From assembly GCA_965215115.1 (NCBI GenBank), contig OZ244050.1, positions 1,674,001 through 1,738,000 on the forward strand: DNA of 64,000 nt, in the 5' to 3' direction. The position numbers were made by a program, and so were the translations under genes. This DNA comes from CALDTK01 sp965215115 (GTDB lineage: Bacteria; Bacteroidota; Bacteroidia; Chitinophagales; Saprospiraceae). Of this stretch, positions 18,681 through 27,263 are shown piece after piece; the stretch's first letter is position 1; every line of letters starts with the position of its first letter. Below the pieces are notes generated by a model. It had not been told where the DNA came from. It saw only the letters and a list, made by a program, of their open reading frames with translations, and made no database searches.

Positions 18681-19319
18681 CTACAGGAGACTCAATTCGT
18701 AGCAGCTTCGGACGAGCCCGGCGGTGTTGCGCGCGCCCACCTTCGCGAGGATGTTGCGGCGGTGGGTCTCGACGGTCCCGAAGCTGATGTTGAGCAGTTC
18801 GGCGATCTCGCCCGTGGTCCGCTCCTCGAGGATGGCGCGGGTCACCTGTTTCTCGCGTTTGCTGAGCTTGGGTCGCGGACGCTCCTCGAGTTTCGGGTCG
18901 AAGGCCCGGCGCAGGCCGATGAGGTACTGCGCCGCCGCGGTCGAGATGAAGCTCCCGCCGCTGCCCACGAGTCGCATCCCGTCCTGGAGCAGCTCCGGTC
19001 CGTCGTCGTCGAGCACGCAGCCCGCCGCCCCGCGGTGGAGCATCCGGCGCGCCTGCACGATGCGGTCGGTGCTGCCGTAGACGAGGACGTAGGTCCGCGG
19101 CGAGTACAAATGCACCTCCTGGCAGACCGGGAAGGACTCGCCGCCCTCGAAGTGGGCGCTGATGAGGACCGACTGCACTTCTAGGGGCGTGAGGGCCTCG
19201 AGCATGTGTTGCCGCGCCTGCGAGACGTGCACCACCTGGAGGTCGTCGGCGCTGCGGAGCTGAAACTGGAGGTCGCGCGCCACCACGATATCGGGATGCA
19301 GGACGGCGACACGGATCAT
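18681..19319 (-). CDS. LuxR-type response regulator with degenerate receiver domain
   Basis: 212 residues. The N-terminal half has a receiver-like fold (VAVLHPDIVVARDLQFQL), but the strand that should hold the phosphorylated Asp reads QSVLISAHFEGG, with no Asp. The C-terminal half is a complete LuxR/GerE helix-turn-helix (LSKREKQVTRAILEERTTGEIAELLNISFGTVETHRRNILAKVG). It probably binds DNA without canonical phosphorylation. No partner kinase is adjacent. Confidence 0.85.
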   Translation of the reverse strand: MIRVAVLHPDIVVARDLQFQLRSADDLQVVHVSQARQHMLEALTPLEVQSVLISAHFEGGESFPVCQEVHLYSPRTYVLVYGSTDRIVQARRMLHRGAAGCVLDDDGPELLQDGMRLVGSGGSFISTAAAQYLIGLRRAFDPKLEERPRPKLSKREKQVTRAILEERTTGEIAELLNISFGTVETHRRNILAKVGARNTAGLVRSCYELSLL

Positions 19320-20088
19320 ACGGCGGGTTTGCGGGTGAGCGGGACTGGGCTACACGTTGTGGAAAAGATGCAAGGGGTTAGTCCTTGATCCTCAACATCT
19401 TGTAACTGGCCGAAACATACAGCGTCCGCGTCATGACTTCCAACTGATGGGGCGGCGATGGGGATAACTGGGGGCTTGCGTTATCCACGGCCGGGGCGGG
19501 AGCTCGTGCCTGGCGGGGGCGGGGTCGCGGTGGCGCGGCCGGGGTGTTAGCCTAGGGCTGACTTGCAGGAATCCGGGATGGAGGGTCGTACTAGATGCTT
19601 TGGGGTCAGGGTTGGCTTTGCGCGGGGGGGGGGGGCGGTGCTAGGGCTTTGCCGTTGATGCTGGAGTCTGATTGGGTGACTGCCAGGGGTTTTGCCTTTA
19701 GCTCGTGGGTAACCCCCCCGGCCCCCCTTATTCATCCGTGCTGCCAGATCGTCGCTTCGCTCGATCCGGTAGCCCGGCCGAACAAGGGGGGAGGCGACCG
19801 TGCAGCACCGCTCTGCTCGCGGGGCTAGCGGCGCTCTCTCGCGACGGTGCACGGGGGCGTTCGCCTCCCCCCTTGTTTTGGTTTCGTCCGCGGACACGCG
19901 AAGCGGGTCCGCGGACGAAACCAAAATAAGGGGGGCCGGGGGGGTTACCCGCGAGTGAACAGAAAACCCGCTGAAACAAAATAAGAGGGGCGGGGGGGTT
20001 ACCCGCATGCGAACAGAAAAACCGCAACGCCTAAAGAGGACTATTACAAGTAATGGGGATCGCTTCCCAGAATCGGGGCCAACTGTCC
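19320..20088. other. 769-base non-coding region with nested palindromes
   Basis: No convincing gene. Positions 19707-19950 hold three overlapping perfect or near-perfect inverted repeats (separate entry). A run of 13 G lies near 19621-19634. About 19925-20030 holds two direct copies of a roughly 57-base unit (C/G-rich tract, TTACCCGC, GAACAGAAAA). Open frames here are low-complexity Pro/Gly/Arg. Confidence 0.6.
19707..19950. repeat. Nested inverted-repeat block (three palindromes)
   Basis: Outer arms 19707-19732 and 19925-19950 are a perfect 26-base inverted repeat. Inside, 19781-19797 pairs perfectly with 19861-19877 (17 bases). Positions 19867-19895 pair with 19907-19935 (29 bases, one mismatch) around an 11-base loop. 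The segments share bases, so the hairpins exclude one another. The outer ends suggest a small inserted element or a structured RNA; I recognise neither. Confidence 0.8.
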
Positions 20089-20520
20089 TTACAGTGAACT
20101 CGGATCCACGACATCCAGGTCGTCGTCGAGCGGGACGGTGTCGCCGCCCAGGTCATCGTCGCCGCCGAGGTCGTCGTCCCCGAAGCCGAGATCGTCGTCG
20201 TCGTCGTCGAAGCCGAGGTCGTCGTCGTCGCCCTCGTGCTTCGCGGTGTAGGCCTTGCGGACCTTGGGCTTGAGGTTGCCGTCCTCGTCGTAGTCGTCGT
20301 CCTCCTCGATGAAGCGCACGGCCTGCTTGACGGTCATGCGGACGAGGTAGTACCGGTCGTCGGTCTCGAACGGGAGCGCCGAGACGGTGTCACCCTGGGC
20401 GTTCTTGAACTCGACGAGGTGGCGCCGGAAGCCCATCGGGTAGGAGAGCTTGATCTGCTCGAGCACGGCGGGGTCGAGCTTCTCGTAATCTTTGACGACG
20501 CGCGGTTTGCTGGTGCTCAT
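20089..20520 (-). CDS. Conserved Bacteroidota protein with acidic repetitive tail
   Basis: 143 residues. The first half (VVKDYEKLDPAVLEQIKLSY, FETDDRYYLVRMTVKQAVRF) matches my memory of a conserved uncharacterised Bacteroidota family. The last 45 residues are almost all Asp/Gly/Leu in short repeats (DDDLGFDDDDDDLGFGDDDL). Reminiscent of RNA-polymerase delta or prothymosin-like acidic tails, but no function can be assigned. Start is the ATG at 20520. Confidence 0.7.
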   Translation of the reverse strand: MSTSKPRVVKDYEKLDPAVLEQIKLSYPMGFRRHLVEFKNAQGDTVSALPFETDDRYYLVRMTVKQAVRFIEEDDDYDEDGNLKPKVRKAYTAKHEGDDDDLGFDDDDDDLGFGDDDLGGDDDLGGDTVPLDDDLDVVDPSSL

Positions 20521-20674
20521 GGCGGCGAGGGCTTTGGGGGGCGGGGTGTCTTGAGGGAGTGTCTTGGGAGAGTGTATTGTTTGCGAAAATGCGCGCGGTC
20601 GGCGCTTTGTTCGCGGGAGATACAGGACAAAAAGCTGGCCAGGGCCACCTGCTGACCAGCGGTTTTTGCTGGCG

Positions 20675-21877
20675 TCACGCCGGGGGCGCCGCCGACAGAT
20701 CGAGGGCAAGGATAAGCCGCCGGTAGCACTCCACCCCGGCGGCTACCTCGGAGCGCAGGATGTACTCCTGGGCCGTGTGACTGCGGGCCGAGTCGCCCGG
20801 GCCGAGTTTGAGCGTCGGGAAGGGCATCAGGGCCTGGTCCGAGAGGGTCGGACTGCCGTAGGGCCTCAGCCCGAGCACATCGACGGCCGCCCGGTACAGT
20901 GGGTGTTTTGGCGAAAGCCCACTCGGCTGCAGGCGCAGGCTACGCGGCGTGAGCGTCGAGGTCACCAGCGCCTGTAGCTCGCGGACGGTCGCCTCGTTGG
21001 TGTAGGCATCGGTGGTGCGCACGTCCACGACGAAGCGGCACGCGTCCGGCACGACGTTGTGCTGCGTCCCGGCCTCGATCTGCGTCACGGTGACGAGGAC
21101 GGGGCCGAGGGAGGGGGAGGCTTTCGCCAAAACGTGCTTCCGCAAAACGTCGATGTCGTCGAGGGCCCGGTACAGGGCGTTGGTGCCTTCGCCGCGGGCC
21201 GCGTGCCCACTCACGCCCACCGCCAAACCGTCGATCACGACCAAACCCTTCTCCGCCACGGCCGCGTCCAGACTGGTGGGCTCCCCGACGATGCCGCAGG
21301 TGATCGGGCCGAGGGCGTCGAGGATGCTCGCGATGCCGCCCGCGCCCGAGACCTCCTCCTCGGCCGTCGCGGCGACGGTGAGGTCGAAGGGCAGGTCGAC
21401 CGCCTTGAGGCTATCGAAAGCCGCGAGCATCGCGACCAAGGGCCCGCCCGCGTCATTGCTGCCGAGGCCCGTGAGGCGGTCGCCGTCCCAGGTGGGCGCG
21501 AAGGGGTCGGTGGTCCAGGTGGCGGCCGGCTTCACCGTGTCGTGGTGGGAGTTGAGGAGCAGGTGGGCCGGGGGCGGCGATGACCTTTGGTGACGTTGGC
21601 ATTCGGCGGCGTTGGCCTTCGGCGTTGCCCGTGCACCGGCGCTTGGTGCGCCTTCTGCAGGGGCTGGGGCTTTGGGCGCCGGGTCTGTGGCGGGGGGAAG
21701 GTTTGCTCGCCTGGTGGACCAGACGTTGTTACCCTGGCGCTCGACGACGTGACCGCGCTCGGCGAGCCAGTCGGCGATCAGGCCGGCCGTAGCGGATTCT
21801 TCGCGACTGAAGCTCGGAGTGGCGATGAGGCGCTCGAGGAGGGCGAGGGCGTCGGTAGTAGGTTGATTCGTTTCCAT
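20675..21877 (-). CDS. M20-family metallopeptidase / amidohydrolase (ArgE/DapE-like)
   Basis: Di-zinc deacylase of 400 residues with LLLNSHHDTVKP, GLGSNDAGGPLVAM (bridging Asp) and ATAEEEVSGAGG (catalytic Glu) followed by VGEPTS. In Bacteroidota such a protein may be N-acetylcitrulline/ornithine deacetylase, but no arg gene is nearby. Unusual: a Pro/Ala-rich stretch of about 45 residues (about 57-101) sits just before the zinc motif. Mini-hairpin copies at 20906 and 21119 encode LSPK and VLAKA, and a weaker one lies at 21135-21147. Confidence 0.85.
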   Translation of the reverse strand: METNQPTTDALALLERLIATPSFSREESATAGLIADWLAERGHVVERQGNNVWSTRRANLPPATDPAPKAPAPAEGAPSAGARATPKANAAECQRHQRSSPPPAHLLLNSHHDTVKPAATWTTDPFAPTWDGDRLTGLGSNDAGGPLVAMLAAFDSLKAVDLPFDLTVAATAEEEVSGAGGIASILDALGPITCGIVGEPTSLDAAVAEKGLVVIDGLAVGVSGHAARGEGTNALYRALDDIDVLRKHVLAKASPSLGPVLVTVTQIEAGTQHNVVPDACRFVVDVRTTDAYTNEATVRELQALVTSTLTPRSLRLQPSGLSPKHPLYRAAVDVLGLRPYGSPTLSDQALMPFPTLKLGPGDSARSHTAQEYILRSEVAAGVECYRRLILALDLSAAPPA

Positions 21878-21948
21878 GATAAATCAGCGTGAACGAGCTC
21901 CCGACATCGGCGTCTCTCAACCCTAAACTCTCAACTCTCTCTCATCCC

Positions 21949-22725
21949 TCAACATCCCGTGTACTCCACCACCACCGCGCAGTGGTCCGAGTGTTGATGG
22001 TCCTGTGCGTGGTAGGCGGACTTGAGGCGCGGCACCATCCCCGGGGTCACCATCTGGTAGTCGATGCGCCAGCCCTTGTCGTTGGCGCGGGCGCCGCCGC
22101 GGAAGCTCCACCACGTGTAGGTCTGGGCCTCGGGGTTGAGGTGGCGATAGGCGTCCGTCATGCCGGCGGCCACGAATTGCGTCATCCAGGCGCGCTCTTC
22201 CGGGAGGAAGCCGCTCGACTTGGCGTTGGCCTTCGGGTTGTGGATGTCGCGCTCGGCGTGGGCGATGTTGTAGTCGCCGACCACGACGACGTTCGGTTGC
22301 TCGGCGCGGACGCCGGCGAGGTAGGGTACGAAGTCGGCGAGGAAGTCCATCTTGACGGCCTGGCGCGCCCCGGCGCTCGAGCCGCTGGGGAAGTAGCAGT
22401 TGAGCAGCGTGAAGTCGTCGAAGTCGGTGCGCAGGACGCGGCCCTCGCAGTCGTAGGTGCTGATGCCGCAGCCGTGGGTAATGCGTTTTGGCGAAAGCCG
22501 GCCCGCCTTCCAGAACGTCGCCACGCCGGAGTAGCCCTTCTTCTCGGCCGCGTGCCAGGCCCACGCGTACCCGAGGGCGGCGAAGGGCGCGAGGTCGACC
22601 TGCTCCTCGAGGGCCTTGACCTCCTGGAAGCACATCACGTCGTAGTCCCCGGCCGCCGCCCAGTCCGCGAGGCCCTTGAGCATGGCGGCGCGGATGCCGT
22701 TGACGTTGTAGGTGGCGATGGTCAC
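21949..22725 (-). CDS. xth: Exodeoxyribonuclease III (AP endonuclease)
   Basis: DNA repair enzyme of the exonuclease III/APE1 family, 258 residues. Key motifs: ATYNVNGIRA, CFQEVKA (catalytic Glu), NVVVVGDYNIAH (Asp/Asn), RIDYQMV and QHSDHCAVVV. A mini-hairpin copy (22486-22499) falls in the coding region and encodes GRLSPKRI within a variable loop. It stands alone, divergent from the broken MBL-fold gene. Confidence 0.95.
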   Translation of the reverse strand: MTIATYNVNGIRAAMLKGLADWAAAGDYDVMCFQEVKALEEQVDLAPFAALGYAWAWHAAEKKGYSGVATFWKAGRLSPKRITHGCGISTYDCEGRVLRTDFDDFTLLNCYFPSGSSAGARQAVKMDFLADFVPYLAGVRAEQPNVVVVGDYNIAHAERDIHNPKANAKSSGFLPEERAWMTQFVAAGMTDAYRHLNPEAQTYTWWSFRGGARANDKGWRIDYQMVTPGMVPRLKSAYHAQDHQHSDHCAVVVEYTGC

Positions 22726-22845
22726 GGGGGCAAAGTAGGGCAGCGGGGCGGGGTCTATCGAAGTGGCGTCGACCGATGTAGCCCACGAGACCGTTTACCC
22801 CACGCGCTTCCCTTTTTATTACCCCCCCATCTCCACGCTCACGCC

Positions 22846-23135
22846 ATGGCTACCGATCGCGATTTCATCTGCGAAACCTGCGGCGTGCGCTACCCGCCCC
22901 GCCCGACGCCGCCCGATCGCTGTGTCATCTGTACGGAGCCCCGCCAGTACGTGCCGACCGGCGGGCAGGCCTGGACGACCGCCGGGCCTTGCTGGTCCAG
23001 ACCCCCGGCGGCAATATCCTCTGGGACTGTATCACCCTGCTCGACGCCCCAACGGGGGCGCGCGTACGCGAACTCGGCGGGGTCGCCGCCATCGCCTTGA
23101 GCCACCCGCACTACTACTCGGCGATCGCGGATTGA
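22846..23135 (+). pseudogene. Broken MBL-fold hydrolase with N-terminal zinc ribbon
   Basis: Frame one (from ATG 22846) reads FICETCGVRYPP, CVICTEPRQYVPTGGQAWTT, a Cys-rich ribbon typical of one MBL-fold subgroup. The continuation is in another frame: LVQTPGGNILWDCITLLD through ALSHPHYYSAIAD (about 22992-23132), then TGA at 23133. The usual metal-binding histidines and the remaining 150-200 residues are missing. A frameshift near 22975-22990 plus 3' truncation make this a remnant. Confidence 0.8.
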
Positions 23136-23181
23136 ATGGCGGCGCGGTAGGATGGCTCTGGTGCCCGGGGCGGTGGCCGCC

Positions 23182-24108
23182 TCACCGCTTCACGGCCGCC
23201 AACTGCCGCGGCGACAGCAGGTGATCCGGGTTTTGGCGTAAGCCCAAAGCACTGTTGACGCGCGCGGCCTGCAGCCCCGGCATCGGGACCTTGGCGTAGC
23301 GACTCTTCGACAAGTAGTACTTCGGCTCGCGGTCGAGGCGGAACTTACCGGCGTCTACGGATTCGTAGCCCTGCGGCTGGGCGGCTTTCGCCAAAACCTG
23401 GGGCGACGTGCTCGACGGGGCGTACGTGACGCGCACTACCTCAGCGCCGTCTTGCCACCCGGCCTCCGTGGCGACGACGCCGGGCTGGGCGCCGAAGTGC
23501 CCCTCGCCCGACCAGAAGCAACTGGTCCGAAACGTAGCCTGCGCCGTGCCCCGCTCCTGCGCGCGGGATTCCTCGTCGAGGAGGGAGAGGTAGGTGGGCA
23601 CCGCTTGCCGGGCCGCGGTGAGCGCCGCGATCATGCCGCTCGTCACCTGGGCCACGGAGCGGAAGTCGGGCATCCGCGCGGTGAGGTCCTCGCCGTCGGC
23701 GCCGACGATGCGGACCACGGGATTGTTCCAGGCCGGCTCGCCGTAGCGCTTCAGGACGGCCGCGTCGGCGCCGCCTTTGTTGTTGTAGATCGCCACTGGG
23801 ACGAAGAGCGTCTCGATGGCCTCGACGATCAGCGGGTCGGTGAGGGTCTGCTGTCCGAACCGAGTACAGTTGGCGCACCCGGGCACCTCCTGGAAGAGGA
23901 GGAAGACGGGCTTGTTGCGCTTGGCAGCCTGCGCGAGGCCGGCGTCGAAGTCGCGGGACCAGTGCACGTCCCCGAGTTCGGTAGGGTTGCCGGGAGACTT
24001 GACGTTACGGGCGTCCGCCACGAGGAGTCGGTCCGGGCGTTCGCCGGTGAACCCGGACGCAAAGCCTAGGCCCAGGAGAAGGACGAGGGCGGGGAGGAGA
24101 GTACGCAT
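23182..24108 (-). CDS. Exported thioredoxin-like protein with MsrA-related C-terminus
   Basis: 308 residues. Signal peptide MRTLLPALVLLLGLGFASG. A thioredoxin-like domain (about 45-150) has the redox motif VPGCANC. A second part (about 190-290) resembles a peptide-methionine sulfoxide reductase fold without certain catalysis: TSCFWSGEGHFGAQPGV, then EVVRVTYAPS and PKYYLSKSRYAK. Likely an envelope redox protein; the pairing with Met-sulfoxide chemistry is inference. Mini-hairpins at 23231 and 23383 encode GLRQN and VLAKA. Start chosen at 24108 because it gives the signal peptide. Confidence 0.75.
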   Translation of the reverse strand: MRTLLPALVLLLGLGFASGFTGERPDRLLVADARNVKSPGNPTELGDVHWSRDFDAGLAQAAKRNKPVFLLFQEVPGCANCTRFGQQTLTDPLIVEAIETLFVPVAIYNNKGGADAAVLKRYGEPAWNNPVVRIVGADGEDLTARMPDFRSVAQVTSGMIAALTAARQAVPTYLSLLDEESRAQERGTAQATFRTSCFWSGEGHFGAQPGVVATEAGWQDGAEVVRVTYAPSSTSPQVLAKAAQPQGYESVDAGKFRLDREPKYYLSKSRYAKVPMPGLQAARVNSALGLRQNPDHLLSPRQLAAVKR

Positions 24109-24485
24109 CTGGAGATCGGGTTTGGGTAGACTGAGGACCGGATTTGGGTAGACTGGGGATCGGATTTGAGTTAGACAACGCAGTTTGTGTCCGCGAGGTG
24201 ATACCGAGCCGCAGGCCTTATTACGGCGTCGGGGACTGGTCGGGGCGCCGGTTGCGGGACGGCGAGCGGCGACAGAGACGATCGGTCGTGTCCACCGGTA
24301 CGCTGAGCCCACCGGCGGACCCCATTCCGTACGACGGATTTCGGACTATGCGATCCTGCGTAGGTCAATAACCGGTTTCGAGTATTTAACTGGATTTCCT
24401 CCGAACCAACCATGTAGAATCGGGCTTACGCACGGCTAACGCATTACATTTCCGCATCAAAAGAACCTTTCAAACCAAGTCCTAC
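24109..24485. other. 377-base intergenic region with short tandem repeats
   Basis: Holds about three copies of a roughly 22-base unit (GGATTTGGGTAGACTG and variants, about 24112-24175) upstream of the minus-strand gene. TACATTTC at 24445-24452, 34 bases before the next start, resembles a -7 box. Nothing else recognised. Confidence 0.45.
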
Positions 24486-27092
24486 ATGAAGCTGATTACC
24501 CAAACCTCCAAATTCGCCGTCCTACTGCTATTGCTCCTGTGCAGCAGCGCGGTGGCCTTCGCGCAGGCCGACCTGAGTCTGCGCCTCGCGCAGCCCAACG
24601 CCAACCCGGCGCGCTACACCGAATACACCGTCACGGCTACGGTAACCAACAGCGGCCCCATGGCCACCTCGGGTATCGCCGTCGCGGTGCCGCTCCCCGC
24701 GGGCCTCGTCTTCACGGGCGGTCGGGAGTTCACGCTCTCGCAGGGCACCTACTCCCCTTACTTCGGGCAGGTCTGGGAGGTCGGGACCCTGGCCAGCGGC
24801 CAGACGGCTACCCTCACGGTGAGCGTGTTCTTGCTCGCGCCGATGGCTCCGGACTTCTACGCGCAGGTGATTCGCTCGAGCGCCACGGACCCGGACTCGA
24901 CCCCCGGCAACGGTACGCCACCGCGCGTCAACGAGGACGACGAGGCCAGCACGGCCGCCTCCGCCTCGGCGCTCTGCGATCTGATGGTGACGCTGGGCAG
25001 CGTCTCGTGCGTCAACGACAACCGCACGCCCAACGACCCATCCGACGACTACTTCGTCGCCATGGTGAAGGCCAGTTCGCCGCTCCTCGGCAACGGCCAA
25101 CCGGTGACGGTTTCGCTCCTCGGCACGACCGTCTCGGTGACCTCGCTCACGGGAACCTTCACGGAGGTAGCCATGCCGGCGCGCTTCCTCAACGGGGGCA
25201 CCTTCACGGTGCTGGCGGCGTTCGGCAGGCAGCTCGACTGCAACGTCTCGATCTCCGGTAGCGTCCCGGCCTCCTGCACCGCCGACAGGGTGGCCTGTGG
25301 GTTCGACAAGACCTACCCCGGCGTCGCCTTCGCGTCCGACAAGATCGGCAGCCAGATCGGCGGCGACTACGTCATCGAGGACATGGGGCGGCGTCTCATC
25401 ATCGCCGCGGATGGCAGCAGCGCCATGGTCGACCAGAGCGCCTTGCTCAAGTCCAACGTGACCTTCGACGCGCGGCTCCTCGCCGATGGTACTCGCTACA
25501 CCGTGCAGTTCGTCGGTGGGCCCGTCGCCCTGGTCGTCGTGCGGATCATCGACGCCAACGGCGATACGGTGTCGACACTGAGCTTGCCGTTCGAGGCTAC
25601 GCTCGCGGGCATCAGTGGCCTCAATGTCAGCGACTTCGTGGTCAACGCCGGGCAGTACGTACTTACGGGTACGGCCACGCTGCCGGGCTCGCCGGGGCCG
25701 CGCATGATCGTGGCGCGGGGAAGCCTCGTGAAGGGAGCCTTCGCCCTCAGCCAACTCACCGAGCTCGTGCCGGGTGCCCCGAAGGCCTACACCTCGATGA
25801 GGGTGGCCGCCGTGAGCCAGTCGGGTGACGTGTACCTCGAGGCCCGCACGGCCGACAGCTACGATGTCGCCAAGGTGAACTCGGCGGGACGCCTCGTCTG
25901 GGGCCGCACCGTCGTCGCGGGCCTCAACGCCGGCAACGTCGTGTACGATACCGAGATCTCCGCCGACGGGACCAAGCTCTACGTCGCGAGTAAGGAAGCC
26001 ACGCAACTCTTGGTCCGTACGCTGAATACGGCCAACGGTAGCGAAATGGGCCTACCCTACGTAGTGACGAGCGGCAACCTCACCACCGTACAGCAGCCAG
26101 CCAGCCGCAGGATCGCCGGCCTCCTCCCCCTCCGCAACGGGAATGTCCTCGTCTCCTTCGGCGGCATGTCTGCCGTGGGCTCGACGATGATCTCGGAGTT
26201 GGTCTGGATCTCGCCCAGCGGCACGATGGCCAACCGCGTCGACATCAGCGCGATCGTGGGCGCCAGCGGAATGGCCCCCAACCCTGTCTTCGAGTCGAAG
26301 GGCGGCGAGTTCGTATTCACCTCCCAGACGGCAGCTGGCCTGCGCGTGATCCAACTCCGCGGCGACGGAACCGGCGCCCCGGATTGCGGTAACCCCCCGA
26401 CCTCGATCGACCTCGAGTTGACCGTCGCGAGCACCTCGCCGAGCCCGCGTCGCTACACGACCAACCCCGTGACTTACACGATCACCAACAAGGGGCCACT
26501 CGCGGCCACCGGGGTGACCGTATCCGTACCTAGCGTCCCGGGCACCGTCCTCGTTGGCGGGAACGAGTCGAGCGCTTCGCAGGGTTCGTACTCGAACTAC
26601 GGTAACCAAGTCTGGACCGTCGGGACCCTCGCCGCCGGAGCCTCCGCCACGCTGACGATCAACTACTTCGGTCTGTCGGCCAACGGCCAGACTTACTACG
26701 GCCAGGTGGCTACCGCCACCGAGCGCGACAGTGACTCGACCCCGGGCAACGGCACCAACGGCACCGCCCGCGAGGACGACGAAGCCGTCGTGACGGTCGG
26801 GACGAGCCTCCGCGGGACAGGCAACAGCTCCGAGTACCTCCGCATGTACCCGAACCCCGCCGTCACCGGTCAGAGCATCACGTTCGCCCTCGACATCCCC
26901 GTCGAGTCGCACCACAGCGCCGAGATCATCGTGAGCGACCTCGCCGGTCGCGTGGTGGCTCGCCGCCAGGTGGACCTCAGCGGTAGCACGACCCAGCTCA
27001 CGCTCGACCTCGCAGGCATCCCTCCCGGGGTCTACGTGGCGGCCGTGCCCGAGCTCGAACTCGAGCCTCAGCGCCTAATCATCACGGAGTAA
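24486..27092 (+). CDS. T9SS cargo protein with two DUF11 domains and type A sorting domain
   Basis: 868-residue secreted protein. Signal peptide MKLITQTSKFAVLLLLLLCS to AFAQ. A DUF11-like domain (about 28-150, SLRLAQPNANPARYTEYTVT) is followed by a middle region of unknown fold that may form a propeller-like repeat set, then a second DUF11 domain (about 645-770). The C-terminal sorting signal runs LRMYPNPAVTGQSITF to PPGVYVAAV. This directs type IX secretion and surface attachment. No mini-hairpin copy occurs in it. Confidence 0.92.
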   Translation: MKLITQTSKFAVLLLLLLCSSAVAFAQADLSLRLAQPNANPARYTEYTVTATVTNSGPMATSGIAVAVPLPAGLVFTGGREFTLSQGTYSPYFGQVWEVGTLASGQTATLTVSVFLLAPMAPDFYAQVIRSSATDPDSTPGNGTPPRVNEDDEASTAASASALCDLMVTLGSVSCVNDNRTPNDPSDDYFVAMVKASSPLLGNGQPVTVSLLGTTVSVTSLTGTFTEVAMPARFLNGGTFTVLAAFGRQLDCNVSISGSVPASCTADRVACGFDKTYPGVAFASDKIGSQIGGDYVIEDMGRRLIIAADGSSAMVDQSALLKSNVTFDARLLADGTRYTVQFVGGPVALVVVRIIDANGDTVSTLSLPFEATLAGISGLNVSDFVVNAGQYVLTGTATLPGSPGPRMIVARGSLVKGAFALSQLTELVPGAPKAYTSMRVAAVSQSGDVYLEARTADSYDVAKVNSAGRLVWGRTVVAGLNAGNVVYDTEISADGTKLYVASKEATQLLVRTLNTANGSEMGLPYVVTSGNLTTVQQPASRRIAGLLPLRNGNVLVSFGGMSAVGSTMISELVWISPSGTMANRVDISAIVGASGMAPNPVFESKGGEFVFTSQTAAGLRVIQLRGDGTGAPDCGNPPTSIDLELTVASTSPSPRRYTTNPVTYTITNKGPLAATGVTVSVPSVPGTVLVGGNESSASQGSYSNYGNQVWTVGTLAAGASATLTINYFGLSANGQTYYGQVATATERDSDSTPGNGTNGTAREDDEAVVTVGTSLRGTGNSSEYLRMYPNPAVTGQSITFALDIPVESHHSAEIIVSDLAGRVVARRQVDLSGSTTQLTLDLAGIPPGVYVAAVPELELEPQRLIITE

Positions 27093-27142
27093 GCGCAGGC
27101 AGTATTTACTGTGTGCTCCGCTAGTCTACGTAGCTAGCCCCG

Positions 27143-27193
27143 AAGGCCGAAGTACAGTCCAGACGCAGGTCCGGTTTGTGCTTCGGCCTTTTT
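27143..27193 (+). terminator. Rho-independent terminator after the T9SS cargo gene
   Basis: Ten-base perfect stem AAGGCCGAAG (27143-27152) / CTTCGGCCTT (27181-27190) followed by TTTTT. It starts 50 bases after the stop at 27092. Confidence 0.75.
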
Positions 27194-27263
27194 ACGTCGG
27201 GTTGGGGCGGGGCGGCGTGTCGTGAGAACCACTGGTTTTCACGACATTGCCCCACCACCCCGC

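Noticed and set aside
19547..20027. Open frames in the nested-palindrome block
   Set aside because: Pro/Gly/Arg low-complexity translations of C/G runs and inverted repeats; no homology recognised.
24528..26006. 492-codon open frame opposite the T9SS cargo gene
   Set aside because: Arg/His-rich shadow; the plus strand has signal peptide and sorting domain.
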